From positions 52,999 to 116,998 of the forward strand of contig NZ_JXCF01000008.1 in NCBI RefSeq assembly GCF_000875895.1: DNA of 64,000 nt, read 5' to 3'. Position numbers and translations under genes: made by a program. Source of the stretch: Staphylococcus gallinarum. Lineage in GTDB: Bacteria; Bacillota; Bacilli; Staphylococcales; Staphylococcaceae. A model generated the notes under the pieces. The model saw nothing but the letters and a program-made list of their open reading frames with translations, was not told the origin of the DNA and ran no database searches. Shown here in pieces: positions 52,710 to 62,730 of the stretch (the stretch's first letter is position 1; each line of letters opens with the position of its first letter).

Positions 52710-55672
52710 TAGTTATCCACCTGACTTCCTGGGAAAGTATAGTCATCACGTCTCCATTTATCTTCAACTCTAACACTATATTGTGGTTGGCGCTGTTTAT
52801 TCACCCGGAAATTCGTAGGATTAAGTGGTGACTTTCCTCTTCGTGTTTTTACTTCCATTCGACAACTTGTACGTTTATATGATGGTGTATCTGTATCTTT
52901 ATCAACGTCACTATTGGTCAATAAATTAATTGCACCATTGTCACCATGCAACATTGCATTGTTATTTAGAGGAATATATATTTCTTTACCTTTAACTCTA
53001 TCAGTAACATGCGCTACCAATTCCGCTTCTCCAGTTTCAGAAATAAGCTTGATTTCTGCACCTTCATGGATGCCTCTGTCTTCAGCTAGTTCAGGTGAAA
53101 TCTCTACAAATGCATTAGGCATTTTGTATTCTAACCCTGGTACCTTATATGTCATATTACCTTCATGGAAGTGTTCTAATAATCGACCGTTATTTACATG
53201 TAAATCATAAACTTCATTCACTTTGAAGAAATTATCAAATGACAGTGGATAGAATCTCGCTTTACCATCATCAAAGTTAAATCCTTCTAGATACAAGGTT
53301 GGTTCATCTGTACCATCTGCAGCAACTGGCCATTGTAAACTGTTATAACCTTCTAAACGATCATAATTTACACCTGAATAAAGTGGTGTCAATCGTGCAA
53401 CTTCATCCATGATTTGACTTGGGTGTGTATATCCCCAATCATATCCTAATGATTTCGCCACTGCTTGAATGATTTGCCAATCAGGTTTAGAGTCTCCCTT
53501 TGGTTCCAATGCTTGATAGATACGTTGAATTCTTCGCTCTGTATTTGTAAATGTTCCAGTTTTTTCAAGTGATGGGCTGGCAGGCAAGACAACGTCTGCA
53601 TATGATGCTGTAAAAGTGAAAAACTCATCTTGTACTACAAGGAAACCAACCTTTTCTAAAGCTGCTTGTACAAAGTTGATATTCGAATCAACAATACCTG
53701 TATCTTCGCCGTATAAATATAAAGAATCAATTTCACCTTCATGAATACCTTCCATCATTTGATGATTATCACGTCCTGGATGACTTGGTAAACTTTCACC
53801 ATATTCTCTTTCAAATCTAGCTCGTACTTCATCATCAGTAACCAATTGATAACCTGGGAATTGATCAGGCATACTACCCATATCACTACAACCTTGTACA
53901 TTGTTATGTCCTCTAAGCGGATAAGCACCTGAACCTGGCTTTCTATAATTGCCTGTTGCTAATAATAAATTAGAAATTGCAGTAGACGTATCACTACCAA
54001 TATCTTGTTGTGTTACACCCATTGCCCAACAAATCGATACTGATTTTGCATTGACAACTTGGTGTGCAAAATCAATTAGCTCTTCTGAAGTTATACCCGT
54101 TGTTTCTTCTGCAAAGTCCATTGTAAATGGTTCTAGAGACGTTCTATATGCTTCGAAATCATTCACCCATTCATCAATAAATGCTGTATCATGTAAATCA
54201 TTGTCGATAATATATTTCGTTACCGCAGATAACCAAACTAAATCTGTTCCTGGCTTAGGTTGATAGAAATTGTCAGCACGTTCTGCCATTTCATGCTTTC
54301 TAATATCAAATACATTTAATGTATTTTGATAAAGTTTATGACCTCGTTTAATTCTTGATGCAATGACAGGGTGTGCCTCAGCAGTGTTTGTACCAATAAG
54401 TACGACCATGTCTGCAATTTCTAAATCATCTATAGAACCAGAATCTCCACCATGCCCCACTGTTCTAAATAGACCTTTAGTTGCAGGAGCTTGGCAATAT
54501 CTTGAACAATTATCTACATTATTTGTACCTATAACTTGGCGCGCTAACTTTTGCATTAAATATGATTCTTCGTTTGTAGCTTTGGAGGAAGAGATAAATG
54601 CTAAACCGTCTGGACCTAATTTATCTTTCACCTTAGTAAAATTGTCTGATACAACTTGTAAAGCTTCTTCCCACTCAACTTCTTCGAATTGACCATTTTT
54701 TCTTACTAATGGCTTAGTCAAGCGTTCATCTGAATCAACATAATCCCAACCAAATTTTCCTTTCACACATGATGATATTTTATTGGCCGGTGATTCATGC
54801 TGTGGTTGCACCTTTAGTACTTCTCTATCCTTTGTCCATACGTCAAATGAACAACCAACACCACAATAAGTACATACTGTCTTCGTTTTCTCAATTCTTT
54901 CTTCTCTCATGGCAGCTTCAGAATCAGATACTGCAAATAAAGGACCATAGCCTGGTTCTGCTTTTTTAGTTAAATCTATCATCGCGGCTAAAGAACCGGG
55001 TTCTAAATCTGTCATATAGCCTGCATTGCCTTCCATATTGACTTCAAGCATGGCATTACAAGGACATACCGTTGCACATTGACCACAGCCAACACATGAG
55101 GAATCATTAATTGTTGTATCATTATCCCAAATAACACGTGGTTGTTGTCGCTCCCAATCTATTGTCAAAGTCTCATTGACTTGAACATCTTGACAAACTT
55201 CAACACATCGTCCACATAAAATACATTGATTTGGATCATATCTGTAAAAGGGACCATAATCTTTTTCATATGGCTTTTCTTTATATTCGTACGTTTGATG
55301 CTCAAGTCCCCACTGATCCATTGTATTATGAATTTCACAATCACCATTATTATAATCACACACAGTACAATACAACATGTGCTTCTCTAATATGCGATCA
55401 AGTGCTTCCTTTTGGCTTGTTTGTACATTATCTGTTTGTGTATTAACCACCATTGGTCGATCAATCGTTGTACTACACGCACGTCCAATTTGGCCGTCAA
55501 TCTCAACTGTACAAGTATCACAAGTTTGAATAGGTCCTAGCGATTCGTTATAACAAATCGAAGGCACAAATGTATCTTGTGATTTAATAAATTGCAACAA
55601 ATTCGTGCCTGGTTCAACAAGATAGTCTTTACCATCTAAAGAAACGATTAAATGTTCCTGCATTCGATTCAC
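52709..55672 (-). CDS. fdhA: Molybdenum formate dehydrogenase alpha subunit
   Basis: 987 residues. An N-terminal 2Fe-2S domain has C40, C51, C54 and C66. A His/Cys [4Fe-4S] segment (about 113-140) and two 4Fe-4S motifs ([11 protein letters not shown] near 158; [11 protein letters not shown] near 199) follow. The catalytic part begins with CTYCGVGC (near 268) and carries bis-MGD. The likely Mo ligand is Cys in VDNCSRYC (near 390), not selenocysteine. The C-terminal MoCo-binding domain includes [17 protein letters not shown]. It oxidises formate with electrons passed to NAD or another carrier. It depends on the moa/mob/moe, mod and fdhD genes elsewhere in this window. Confidence 0.95.
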   Translation of the reverse strand: MNRMQEHLIVSLDGKDYLVEPGTNLLQFIKSQDTFVPSICYNESLGPIQTCDTCTVEIDGQIGRACSTTIDRPMVVNTQTDNVQTSQKEALDRILEKHMLYCTVCDYNNGDCEIHNTMDQWGLEHQTYEYKEKPYEKDYGPFYRYDPNQCILCGRCVEVCQDVQVNETLTIDWERQQPRVIWDNDTTINDSSCVGCGQCATVCPCNAMLEVNMEGNAGYMTDLEPGSLAAMIDLTKKAEPGYGPLFAVSDSEAAMREERIEKTKTVCTYCGVGCSFDVWTKDREVLKVQPQHESPANKISSCVKGKFGWDYVDSDERLTKPLVRKNGQFEEVEWEEALQVVSDNFTKVKDKLGPDGLAFISSSKATNEESYLMQKLARQVIGTNNVDNCSRYCQAPATKGLFRTVGHGGDSGSIDDLEIADMVVLIGTNTAEAHPVIASRIKRGHKLYQNTLNVFDIRKHEMAERADNFYQPKPGTDLVWLSAVTKYIIDNDLHDTAFIDEWVNDFEAYRTSLEPFTMDFAEETTGITSEELIDFAHQVVNAKSVSICWAMGVTQQDIGSDTSTAISNLLLATGNYRKPGSGAYPLRGHNNVQGCSDMGSMPDQFPGYQLVTDDEVRARFEREYGESLPSHPGRDNHQMMEGIHEGEIDSLYLYGEDTGIVDSNINFVQAALEKVGFLVVQDEFFTFTASYADVVLPASPSLEKTGTFTNTERRIQRIYQALEPKGDSKPDWQIIQAVAKSLGYDWGYTHPSQIMDEVARLTPLYSGVNYDRLEGYNSLQWPVAADGTDEPTLYLEGFNFDDGKARFYPLSFDNFFKVNEVYDLHVNNGRLLEHFHEGNMTYKVPGLEYKMPNAFVEISPELAEDRGIHEGAEIKLISETGEAELVAHVTDRVKGKEIYIPLNNNAMLHGDNGAINLLTNSDVDKDTDTPSYKRTSCRMEVKTRRGKSPLNPTNFRVNKQRQPQYSVRVEDKWRRDDYTFPGSQVDN

Positions 55673-56175
55673 CCCTGTTTTTATAATATACTGCCCGTAT
55701 TATTCTCATTGTTGTTCAACAACATTCCATCATAAAAGCCCCACACTTTTTAGGTAATGTTACTTATATTGTAAACGTATTTATTATGAATGTTAAGGCA
55801 TTCTGTATTCCATTCCCTTTTTTAATACAATTCAATATCCTACTATTCCAAAATATAATAAAACATTTTTGTATTATTGTTTTGTCAGTCATTTATCATT
55901 ACAGCTTGTTCACCAAACTAAAGTATAGATTTGTATTTTTTCTATGCCACTTCCACTATATAACTCTAGGCATATAACAATAAATTTTTAAGATGTTTAT
56001 GCCACAACAATATGAGTTCATTTATCTCTAGATCGTATTAAGTTTATGACAAAAAAAGTAGAACTACACTGTCAATTTTATTTGACGATTGTGACGTTCT
56101 ACACTTATATATAAATTATTTTTTTCAGGGATTGAAATTTAGCTGAAGTATTTTTCTGTATCATTTCATTTATAG
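55673..56175. other. fdhA upstream region without a supported gene
   Basis: No ORF here has a convincing ribosome site. A minus-strand hairpin with arms GTAGAAC (about 56058) and GTTCTAC (about 56095), plus an inner GTCAA / TTGAC pair, lies near 56058-56104 beyond the lcpC terminator. TTGTAAACGTATTTA at about 55769 resembles a cre site imperfectly. The fdhA promoter must lie here but cannot be fixed. Confidence 0.5.
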
Positions 56176-56224
56176 AAAAAGGTTGCTCGAGCGAAAGATT
56201 CTTAAAATCTTAACTCGAGCAACC
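56176..56224 (-). terminator. Terminator of lcpC
   Basis: GGTTGCTCGAG (56181-56191) and CTCGAGCAACC (56214-56224) form an 11-bp stem with an inner AAGATT / AATCTT pair; the minus strand continues CCTTTTTC. It lies 124 bases after the lcpC stop. Confidence 0.82.
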
Positions 56225-56347
56225 ATTGAAGTCATTAAATTTATCTTTAGATACTCATTTAAATTAAAACGTGCTTTGCTTGTAACAACAATTTATTATC
56301 ATGAATAATTTACCTCACCTTGCTGTTCAGCTATCACAGGTGCTGTT

Positions 56348-57319
56348 CTAGTAAATACCTAAATTATCTTTAATACTAGATTCAATTTCACTTAATGAGC
56401 TTTGACTAGGTACAAAATAATATAAGCCATCATCTTGTATGCCGCCTTCACCGTCTAATTGGTGCTTATTAACTGTCTTATCTGCATCTTTATAGTTGCT
56501 TCTAATTTTATTTAATTCACCTATTGATAAGTCTGTTTTCACATTCTCTTTAATATGATTCATAATCGAATTAAAATGAGTGATTGAATTTACACTTGAT
56601 AACTTACTTGCTAAACCTTGAATTACAATTTGTTGTCGTTCTTGACGACCAAAGTCTCCACCAGCACCGCTTTCTTTTCTACTTCTGATAAATGCCATTG
56701 CAGCATCACCATCTAAGTGTGTTTTTTCGCCATTATTAAATTGGTGATTTTTATATGAGAATGTCGCATTACTTGTTACGTCGATACCACCAACTGTATC
56801 AATCATATCTTTCATGCCATCCATATCTATCGTAGCGTAATGATCAATTGGTACATTTAATAATTTTTCAACAGATTTCACTGCCATATCAGGACCACCA
56901 TAAGCATAGGCATGATTAATTTTTTCGGTTGTACCTTTACCTACAATCTTAGCTTGTGTATCCCTTGGAATACTTACAATTTCAGTTGTTTTCTTTTTAG
57001 GATTAATCGATAGCACCATAATTGTATCACTACGTTGACCATCGCCTTCAGAAGCTCTCTTCGCATCAGAGTCTACACCAAACAATGCAATTGTAAAAGC
57101 ATCACCATCATCTAAACTGACATTCTTATCTCTTAGTGACGATTTATCTCTATCTAATGGATTATGTATTGATCCACCGACTGAAAAGATTTTATATCCT
57201 AAATAAATAACTGCTATCAAAGCAAGTATGGCTAATATACCGAAAAACCATAAAAATAGCTTTTTACCTAGTCCCATTTTCTTTTTTCCGTTCATTCTAG
57301 AGCGATTCACTCTTATCAT
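56348..57319 (-). CDS. lcpC: LytR-CpsA-Psr family glycopolymer ligase LcpC
   Basis: 323 residues: short basic cytoplasmic tail, one membrane helix (about 23-45), then the extracellular LCP domain. Key blocks are FTIALFGVDSDAKRASEGDGQRSDTIMVLSINPKKKTTEIVSIPRDTQ (about 77-124, with the conserved Asp and Arg residues), KINHAYAYGGPDMAVKSVEKLLNVPIDHYATIDMDGMKDMIDTVGGIDV and ARQERQ-type GRQERQQIVIQGL. Such enzymes attach teichoic acid or capsule to peptidoglycan. S. aureus LcpC sits beside the same inositol-phosphatase-like gene and RsaI. A GTG three codons later, better spaced from GGGGA, is an alternative start. Confidence 0.9.
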   Translation of the reverse strand: MIRVNRSRMNGKKKMGLGKKLFLWFFGILAILALIAVIYLGYKIFSVGGSIHNPLDRDKSSLRDKNVSLDDGDAFTIALFGVDSDAKRASEGDGQRSDTIMVLSINPKKKTTEIVSIPRDTQAKIVGKGTTEKINHAYAYGGPDMAVKSVEKLLNVPIDHYATIDMDGMKDMIDTVGGIDVTSNATFSYKNHQFNNGEKTHLDGDAAMAFIRSRKESGAGGDFGRQERQQIVIQGLASKLSSVNSITHFNSIMNHIKENVKTDLSIGELNKIRSNYKDADKTVNKHQLDGEGGIQDDGLYYFVPSQSSLSEIESSIKDNLGIY

Positions 57320-57441
57320 TCCCCATTCTATATTCAGTTTTCAACTTAAATTAATAACTACATTATAAATGAATTTATACAATTTAGCATAGTGCTTAAG
57401 ACCTAAAAATTTGATAAAGTATGATATTTTAGAGTTACAAT

Positions 57442-58233
57442 TTACTTTTTATAACCCGCTCCTGAATTTAAAACGTCTAACATCTCTTCATGACAACCTG
57501 GATTACTGATAATGAATGGACCAGCCGTCGCATAATCCAAAGGTTTATTGTCTAGTGTCGTCATTTTCAACCCTAGCTCACTTGCAAATAAAAATTGCGC
57601 CGCGATATCCCATGGCTTTGGATTCGTATTGATATGCAAGCCAAATTGACCGTTGATCACACGAACAGAATCTAAACCACATGAGCCAATAAAACGATGA
57701 CTAAAGGAAGCGTCAAATAATTCTTGCATTTTATTTGCATTTATAACTAGTGCATTAAATGACACAACGGCATCCTTTAATTCAATGGATTCCGGTTTTT
57801 CAAGTGGCGCACCATTAACATATGCACCATACCCTTTTACTGCTTTATATAATTTCCCGTGTGGATAATCATAAATATAAGACAACATTGGTACACCATC
57901 TACAAAATAACCTAATATAATGCAATAGTCTTCTTGTTGTTTCACTAAATTTGCGGTTCCATCAATTGGATCCATAATCCATACATGTCCCTCATGAGGG
58001 TGAACTTCTTCATTGGTTTTTTCCTCTGCAAATAGTTGATGTTCAGGGAATGTTTCAGTTAAAAACTGCTGGAATCTTTGTTGAATCGTTTTATCAACAT
58101 TAGTTACTAAATCAAACCTATTCTTCTTGGTTGTAGTTACCATCTCATCGATTAATGCTGGTATAATATCATCTAACGAAGCGAGCCACGCTCTGACAGA
58201 ATCGTCTATAAAAATTAATTGTTCTTTTTCCAT
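57442..58233 (-). CDS. Inositol monophosphatase-family protein
   Basis: 264-residue Mg-dependent phosphatase. The metal sites are E70-E71 (LFAEEKT), the signature DPIDGTANLV at 88-97, and the C-terminal WDIAAQFLFASELG with its Asp near 211. The ATG behind AGAGGTG was chosen; a longer in-frame reading back to 58344 would run into the upstream non-coding region. Substrate may be inositol phosphates, NADP or nucleotidyl phosphates. The gene lies downstream of the RsaI terminator in the same direction. Confidence 0.9.
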   Translation of the reverse strand: MEKEQLIFIDDSVRAWLASLDDIIPALIDEMVTTTKKNRFDLVTNVDKTIQQRFQQFLTETFPEHQLFAEEKTNEEVHPHEGHVWIMDPIDGTANLVKQQEDYCIILGYFVDGVPMLSYIYDYPHGKLYKAVKGYGAYVNGAPLEKPESIELKDAVVSFNALVINANKMQELFDASFSHRFIGSCGLDSVRVINGQFGLHINTNPKPWDIAAQFLFASELGLKMTTLDNKPLDYATAGPFIISNPGCHEEMLDVLNSGAGYKK

Positions 58234-58376
58234 GTCTACACCTCTTTTTATATTTATAATCTTTATGTATAGATTTAGATATGTATAATTTCGTCTCATT
58301 TTATCATAATTCGTAACAGAAAATATATGCCCAAAGTTAATCATCTAACATTTTTTTCATATATTGCAACAAACAT

Positions 58377-58527
58377 AAATAAAACCGACTAGCTTTGCTA
58401 GTCGGCTAAATAGAAAGGAAAGTAAGTAATAAATATTGAAGATGTTTGTTTAGTAACTCGTACGAATAATTGTTAACAAAACTATTATGTAATAGCCTAC
58501 CCCTTTGTCAACTATTCGTTACCCCCT
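58377..58527 (-). ncRNA. rsaI: RsaI (RsaOG) small regulatory RNA
   Basis: On the minus strand, a -10-like TATATA (complement of 58534-58539) is followed by GGGGGTAACGAATAG, AAAGGGGTAGG, a hairpin CTATTACATAATAG, then CAATTATTCGT that can pair back with ACGAATAGTTG (pseudoknot-like). A CU-rich single strand (CTTACTTTCCTTTC) and the terminator CCGACTAGC-AAA-GCTAGTCGG-TTTTATTT complete it. Length is about 150 bases. Location between the inositol-phosphatase-like gene and an HTH gene, and these features, match S. aureus RsaI, a glucose-responsive sRNA. Exact 5' end is inferred. Confidence 0.82.
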
Positions 58528-58565
58528 TGTTACTATATACAATACTAACATAAGACTTGAAAAAA

Positions 58566-58579
58566 TGTAAGCGTTTTCT
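58566..58579. promoter_or_regulatory. cre (CcpA) site of rsaI
   Basis: TGTAAGCGTTTTCT matches TGWAANCGNTNWCA except for the final base. It lies about 40-50 bases upstream of the expected rsaI start, in agreement with the reported CcpA repression of RsaI in S. aureus. Confidence 0.78.
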
Positions 58580-58674
58580 CTAATTTTTTTGTTTATTTTT
58601 TCTAAATGTCGTCATTGTCACTTTTATGATATAATAATTGTAATATGTAATCATATTGGGAGGTGACTTTCTTC

Positions 58675-59367
58675 ATGAATAAACGCGAACGACAAAACAA
58701 ATTGGTTCAAGCAATTCAAGAAAATAGGCAAGTTACTGCTTCAGAATTAGCGTCTGAGTTAAATGTTTCAAAGCGTACCATTTTAAGGGATATTCAAGAT
58801 TTAGAGGATCAAGGCGTTAAAATTTTAGCGAAACACGGTAAATTAGGTGGTTATCAATTACAAGAAACACCGAATAGCTATGACATTGAATTAACTGAAA
58901 ATCAACTTTCTGCATTATTTCTTGTATTAAATGAAAGTCAATCTTATTCAACACTTCCTTACAAAGAAGAAATTCAAGCAATAATCAAAAAATGTTTAAA
59001 TTTACCCTACACAAAAATGAGACGGACGTTAAAAAAATTAGACCGTTATATTAAATTTGACACGCCACCACACACAACATTGCCAACTTTATTTTCGGAT
59101 GTATTAATTTACTGTACAGAGCGTAATGTAATGGCTATGGAGCATGGGCTTGATGATATGAATCGCACTGAGAATGTAATTTTCATTGGATTACTATGTG
59201 AAGAAGGTTTATGGAAAGCAGTCGTCTTTGAAATTGGATTAGGTAAAACTAATACAATCCCGATTGAGGATATACAAGATATTTCTTACTCATTCGAAAA
59301 AACAATAAAGACACAAGATATAACAATTAATAATTTCCAACAGTTTTCTAATCCAACTGAAAATTAA
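58675..59367 (+). CDS. HTH-type transcriptional regulator (YafY/DeoR-like)
   Basis: 230 residues. An N-terminal HTH_11 winged helix (RERQNKLVQAIQENRQVTASELASELNVSKRTILRDIQDLEDQGVKILAKHGKLGGYQL, residues 4-62) precedes a region lacking a full WYL domain. The ATG is 11 bases after GGGAGG; an in-frame GTG at 58663 overlaps that site. It is divergent from rsaI across a promoter region carrying the cre site. Target genes are unknown. Confidence 0.83.
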   Translation: MNKRERQNKLVQAIQENRQVTASELASELNVSKRTILRDIQDLEDQGVKILAKHGKLGGYQLQETPNSYDIELTENQLSALFLVLNESQSYSTLPYKEEIQAIIKKCLNLPYTKMRRTLKKLDRYIKFDTPPHTTLPTLFSDVLIYCTERNVMAMEHGLDDMNRTENVIFIGLLCEEGLWKAVVFEIGLGKTNTIPIEDIQDISYSFEKTIKTQDITINNFQQFSNPTEN

Positions 59368-59391
59368 TTCAGTTGGACTTTTTATTGACCT

Positions 59392-60132
59392 TTATTGGTA
59401 CATCATCAAAACAGTAATAATAAAGGACACCAGGTTATTCAACATATGTAAGCTGAAACTAACGATTAATTTATTCTTCGTCTTAACATATGCATATACT
59501 AAAGCAACAGCTAAGATAAAATAACTACCAAACTCAAATGGTGAGGCTGCACTACTTACATGCATAAACGAAAATAATATAGCAGAAATGACTCCCATTA
59601 CCTTAAAATTAAACACTTTCCCCAATTCACCTATCATTAAATGTCTAAATATAATTTCCTCTACTAATGGTGCTGCAATAACAATTAATAAAAAAGAAAA
59701 TGGTAAAAATTGTGGATTTTTAAATAATATTTGAAGTTGCATTTCATTTTGTGTTTCGCTAAACCCCCATCCACCTGGAAGATATTGCACTACAAAGTTA
59801 TATAAATATGATGCAACAAACATGATTATAAATATTCCGACTAACCAAGCTTTGTTTTGTTTAATGACTTCTACACCTGTATTAAATTTTGCATAAAAAT
59901 CATTCATATGTAAAAAGTAAAAAATAAAAATAGTTGTCATATATGCTAATAATTGTATTAATGAACCGAGTAATACCTCACTACTCGAATTTAACCCCTC
60001 TACAAATTGATGTCCAAAACGCATTACAACTATAGATAAACATTCTATTATTAAAAACAAACTTACAACTACTATAAAATCTTTCCAGGTTACTTCGCGA
60101 AACCGTAACATAACTTTTTTCATTTTGTTCAT
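59392..60132 (-). CDS. CPBP-family intramembrane metalloprotease (Abi-like)
   Basis: 246 residues and about seven to eight membrane helices. The CPBP motif 1 EEIIFRHL (near residue 160, EExxxR) and later histidines in SFMHVSSA (near 191) and SFSLHMLNNL (near 228) provide the metal site. Relatives cleave prenylated or signal peptides, or act in bacteriocin immunity and surface display. It is single and convergent with the HTH gene; no substrate suggested. Confidence 0.87.
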   Translation of the reverse strand: MNKMKKVMLRFREVTWKDFIVVVSLFLIIECLSIVVMRFGHQFVEGLNSSSEVLLGSLIQLLAYMTTIFIFYFLHMNDFYAKFNTGVEVIKQNKAWLVGIFIIMFVASYLYNFVVQYLPGGWGFSETQNEMQLQILFKNPQFLPFSFLLIVIAAPLVEEIIFRHLMIGELGKVFNFKVMGVISAILFSFMHVSSAASPFEFGSYFILAVALVYAYVKTKNKLIVSFSLHMLNNLVSFIITVLMMYQ

Positions 60133-60289
60133 ACCTTTCTTGCTAAATATCTACCGACTTTATTTATATTTATTAACGATGCCTAGCATGAACGTTACCC
60201 AACTATATTTAAATTAAGCACAGTATATCATCTAAATCAACGGAGCAAAAATATTAACCCTATTATTAATCATTATGGAGGCGATAATC

Positions 60290-60619
60290 ATGCAATTAGA
60301 AGAACTCTTAACTATCTCAGAAAGCGTACAACAATTACTTAATTTAATAGAGGTTTATAAATTTGGCATTGTCACCGAACATAAGAAAAAGGACCAATTT
60401 CAACAGGAATTACAACAATTTATTGAGCAAGAATATATCAAATTGAAAAACTCCCCCTTCCGTCATACTTCGCTTATCCACTATAATTACTATCATTTTC
60501 TAGAAGATTTCAAATTTCAACCTATTGAAGAATTCACTGTAGGTAATACCATCAAACATATTTCAAACATTCAGCAAAGATTACTCAAGATACTACACTT
60601 TATCAAATTATATTTGTAA
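60290..60619 (+). CDS. Conserved-looking hypothetical protein (109 aa)
   Basis: A mostly helical soluble protein (MQLEELLTISESVQQLLNLI to RLLKILHFIKLYL) with a Gln/Lys-rich middle. GGAGG lies eight bases before the chosen ATG; the ATG five codons earlier overlaps it. I recognise no domain. It precedes the mupG promoter by about 35 bases and is probably transcribed separately. Confidence 0.65.
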   Translation: MQLEELLTISESVQQLLNLIEVYKFGIVTEHKKKDQFQQELQQFIEQEYIKLKNSPFRHTSLIHYNYYHFLEDFKFQPIEEFTVGNTIKHISNIQQRLLKILHFIKLYL

Positions 60620-60654
60620 CAAAATTTCACAATACATTAATTTTTAATCTTAAA

Positions 60655-60696
60655 TTGTAATTTGATTACACATATTGTACAATGAAAACGATTACA
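60655..60696 (+). promoter_or_regulatory. Promoter and cre site of mupG-murQ-murP
   Basis: A -35 TTGTAA (60655-60660) and -10 TACAAT (60678-60683) are 17 bases apart. TGAAAACGATTACA (60683-60696), a full match to the cre consensus TGWAANCGNTNWCA, starts at the end of the -10 box. CcpA bound there would block initiation. Confidence 0.85.
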
Positions 60697-60712
60697 GATT
60701 GGAGGTATAGAT

Positions 60713-61765
60713 ATGCCAGGTTTTTCAGTTTATTTAGGTGAGCCATTCAATAAATCTTATATTAAATCGATGGTCGACTTTGGATATGATAGTATCTTTA
60801 CTTCGGTGCAAATACCTGAAGAAGATGAACAGTTAAAGTATCAAAAACTAACAGAGCTGTTAGATTATCTAGACTATTATGAAATACACTTCATTATCGA
60901 TATTAATCCAGCATTACTAACTCAAACATTGTTCCAAATTTTACAACGCTATACAAATGCACATTTTATTATAAGGATTGATCATAGTACCTCTGTTGCT
61001 ACGGTAAATTCTATTATCAATGCAGGCTTTAAATGTTGTTTGAACGCGAGCACTGTTACTACCTCATTATTAACTCATCTTAAACAAACAGTAAGTGATT
61101 TTTCAAATATCATATATTGCCACAATTATTATCCTAGACCGGATACGGGACTTTCCGAATCATTTATCACACAACAAAATATGCTAATTTTACGTTTTAA
61201 TCCTGAAGCACATATCTTTGGTTTCATATCCGGTAGTCAAAAGCGAGGTCCGATATTTAAAGGTTTACCAACCATAGAAGCTTCACGTAATCATCATCCT
61301 ATAGAAAGTGTGACAACACTAATTCAAGCAAAGACCACAGATTATTTAATTGGTGACCCTTATCTCGAGGAAACTATGGCACAACAACTCTATCAAGCAA
61401 TTCAGCACAGAAATTTCATATTACATTTAAAATATTATGACAATCATATCCCTACAATACTTCAAGCATCACACACAGTTCGCATTGACAATCCCGAACA
61501 TGTCATACGCTCACAAGAGGCACGACATTATCTGAATGACACAATTCAACCAATGCATACAGTTGAACGACTTCCAGGGCATATCACACTAGATAATACA
61601 TTAAACGGGCGTTATGAAGGCGAATTACAAATCATCAAAGAGCCGCTTCCAGAGCATCCAAATGTCAATGTGATCGCTAGAGTTATCACAGCAGATTTAC
61701 CATTAATCTACTGTATGCAATCAGGAGATTCATTTTCATTTAAAAATCAACCAAAGGAGATGTAA
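60713..61765 (+). CDS. mupG: MupG, 6-phospho-N-acetylmuramidase (DUF871 family)
   Basis: 350 residues. Splits MurNAc-6-phosphate-GlcNAc, taken up from wall turnover, into MurNAc-6-phosphate and GlcNAc in the cytoplasm. The N-terminal TIM-barrel begins [35 protein letters not shown] (4-38), with [13 protein letters not shown] near 139 and [22 protein letters not shown] near 176. A smaller C-terminal domain follows from about 245. GGAGG precedes the ATG. It is first in the mupG-murQ-murP operon; two bases separate it from murQ. Confidence 0.92.
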   Translation: MPGFSVYLGEPFNKSYIKSMVDFGYDSIFTSVQIPEEDEQLKYQKLTELLDYLDYYEIHFIIDINPALLTQTLFQILQRYTNAHFIIRIDHSTSVATVNSIINAGFKCCLNASTVTTSLLTHLKQTVSDFSNIIYCHNYYPRPDTGLSESFITQQNMLILRFNPEAHIFGFISGSQKRGPIFKGLPTIEASRNHHPIESVTTLIQAKTTDYLIGDPYLEETMAQQLYQAIQHRNFILHLKYYDNHIPTILQASHTVRIDNPEHVIRSQEARHYLNDTIQPMHTVERLPGHITLDNTLNGRYEGELQIIKEPLPEHPNVNVIARVITADLPLIYCMQSGDSFSFKNQPKEM

Positions 61766-61767
61766 TA

Positions 61768-62655
61768 ATGAAACAAAAATCGACCGAATCTCGAAATACA
61801 GCATCAATGCATTTAGATGAAATGACTATCGTCGAAGCACTGCAAACCATGAATGAAGAAGATAAAAAGGTGCCACAAGAAATAAGCAAAGTAATACCCC
61901 AACTTGCTGAAGTCATTGAAATCACTATAAATAGGTTTAATAACGGGGGCAGAATTATTTATTTAGGCGCTGGAACTAGTGGTAGATTAGGTGTATTAGA
62001 TGCAGCTGAGTGTGTACCTACGTTTAATACGACAATAAACGATGTGATCGGACTTATCGCTGGTGGTCAACGCGCATTAACCGTAGCTGTTGAAGGTGCT
62101 GAAGATGATCCTGCACTTGCGCGAGAAGATTTGACTCATATCCATCTTTCAAACAAAGATGTCGTCATTGGAATTGCTGCAAGTGGTTCGACCCCATATG
62201 TCCAAGGCGGTATCAAATGTGCAAATGAAGTTGGTGCACATACGGTAGCAATTTCTTGTAATACTGACACACCGATAAGTAGCCTAGCTAAACAAGCAAT
62301 AGAAGTAGATGTAGGACCAGAAATACTTACCGGCTCTACAAGATTAAAGGCAGGGACTGCACAAAAATTAATCCTGAATATGATATCTACCATCACAATG
62401 GTAGGTGTTGGAAAAGTCTACGATAATTTAATGATCGATGTCAAAGCTACGAATAAAAAATTAATCGATCGTTCAATTCGTATCATTCAAGAAATTTGTG
62501 ATATTTCATATGACCAGGCTAAAATTCGTTTTGAAGAATCCGGTCAGAATATAAAAACTGCAGTCGTCATGCAACTCTGTAATGTAACTAAACAAGATGC
62601 TGAACAAAAACTAGACGACAATCATGCTCTACTTAAACGTACAATACAACAATAA
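61768..62655 (+). CDS. murQ: N-acetylmuramic acid 6-phosphate etherase MurQ
   Basis: 295-residue SIS-domain lyase that removes D-lactate from MurNAc-6-phosphate to give GlcNAc-6-phosphate. The phosphosugar loop is [22 protein letters not shown] (65-86); E81 and E112 correspond to the catalytic pair E83/E114 of the E. coli enzyme. [13 protein letters not shown] and [27 protein letters not shown] follow. Ribosome site AAGGAG sits in the mupG end. Confidence 0.96.
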   Translation: MKQKSTESRNTASMHLDEMTIVEALQTMNEEDKKVPQEISKVIPQLAEVIEITINRFNNGGRIIYLGAGTSGRLGVLDAAECVPTFNTTINDVIGLIAGGQRALTVAVEGAEDDPALAREDLTHIHLSNKDVVIGIAASGSTPYVQGGIKCANEVGAHTVAISCNTDTPISSLAKQAIEVDVGPEILTGSTRLKAGTAQKLILNMISTITMVGVGKVYDNLMIDVKATNKKLIDRSIRIIQEICDISYDQAKIRFEESGQNIKTAVVMQLCNVTKQDAEQKLDDNHALLKRTIQQ

Positions 62656-62730
62656 TATTTCTAACATTCAAGCATTCCAATTTCAAAGTACAACTAAACT
62701 GCTATTATCCTTATGTCAGGAGGTCTATAT

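Noticed and set aside
55756..55775. TGTTAC...TGTAAA before fdhA as a WalR box
   Set aside because: The spacer is six bases rather than five and the gene is not a wall gene.
55786..55977. 63-codon plus-strand ORF upstream of fdhA (hydrophobic product)
   Set aside because: No ribosome site before its ATG, phenylalanine/isoleucine-rich AT-driven composition, and it lies in the fdhA control region. Probably chance.
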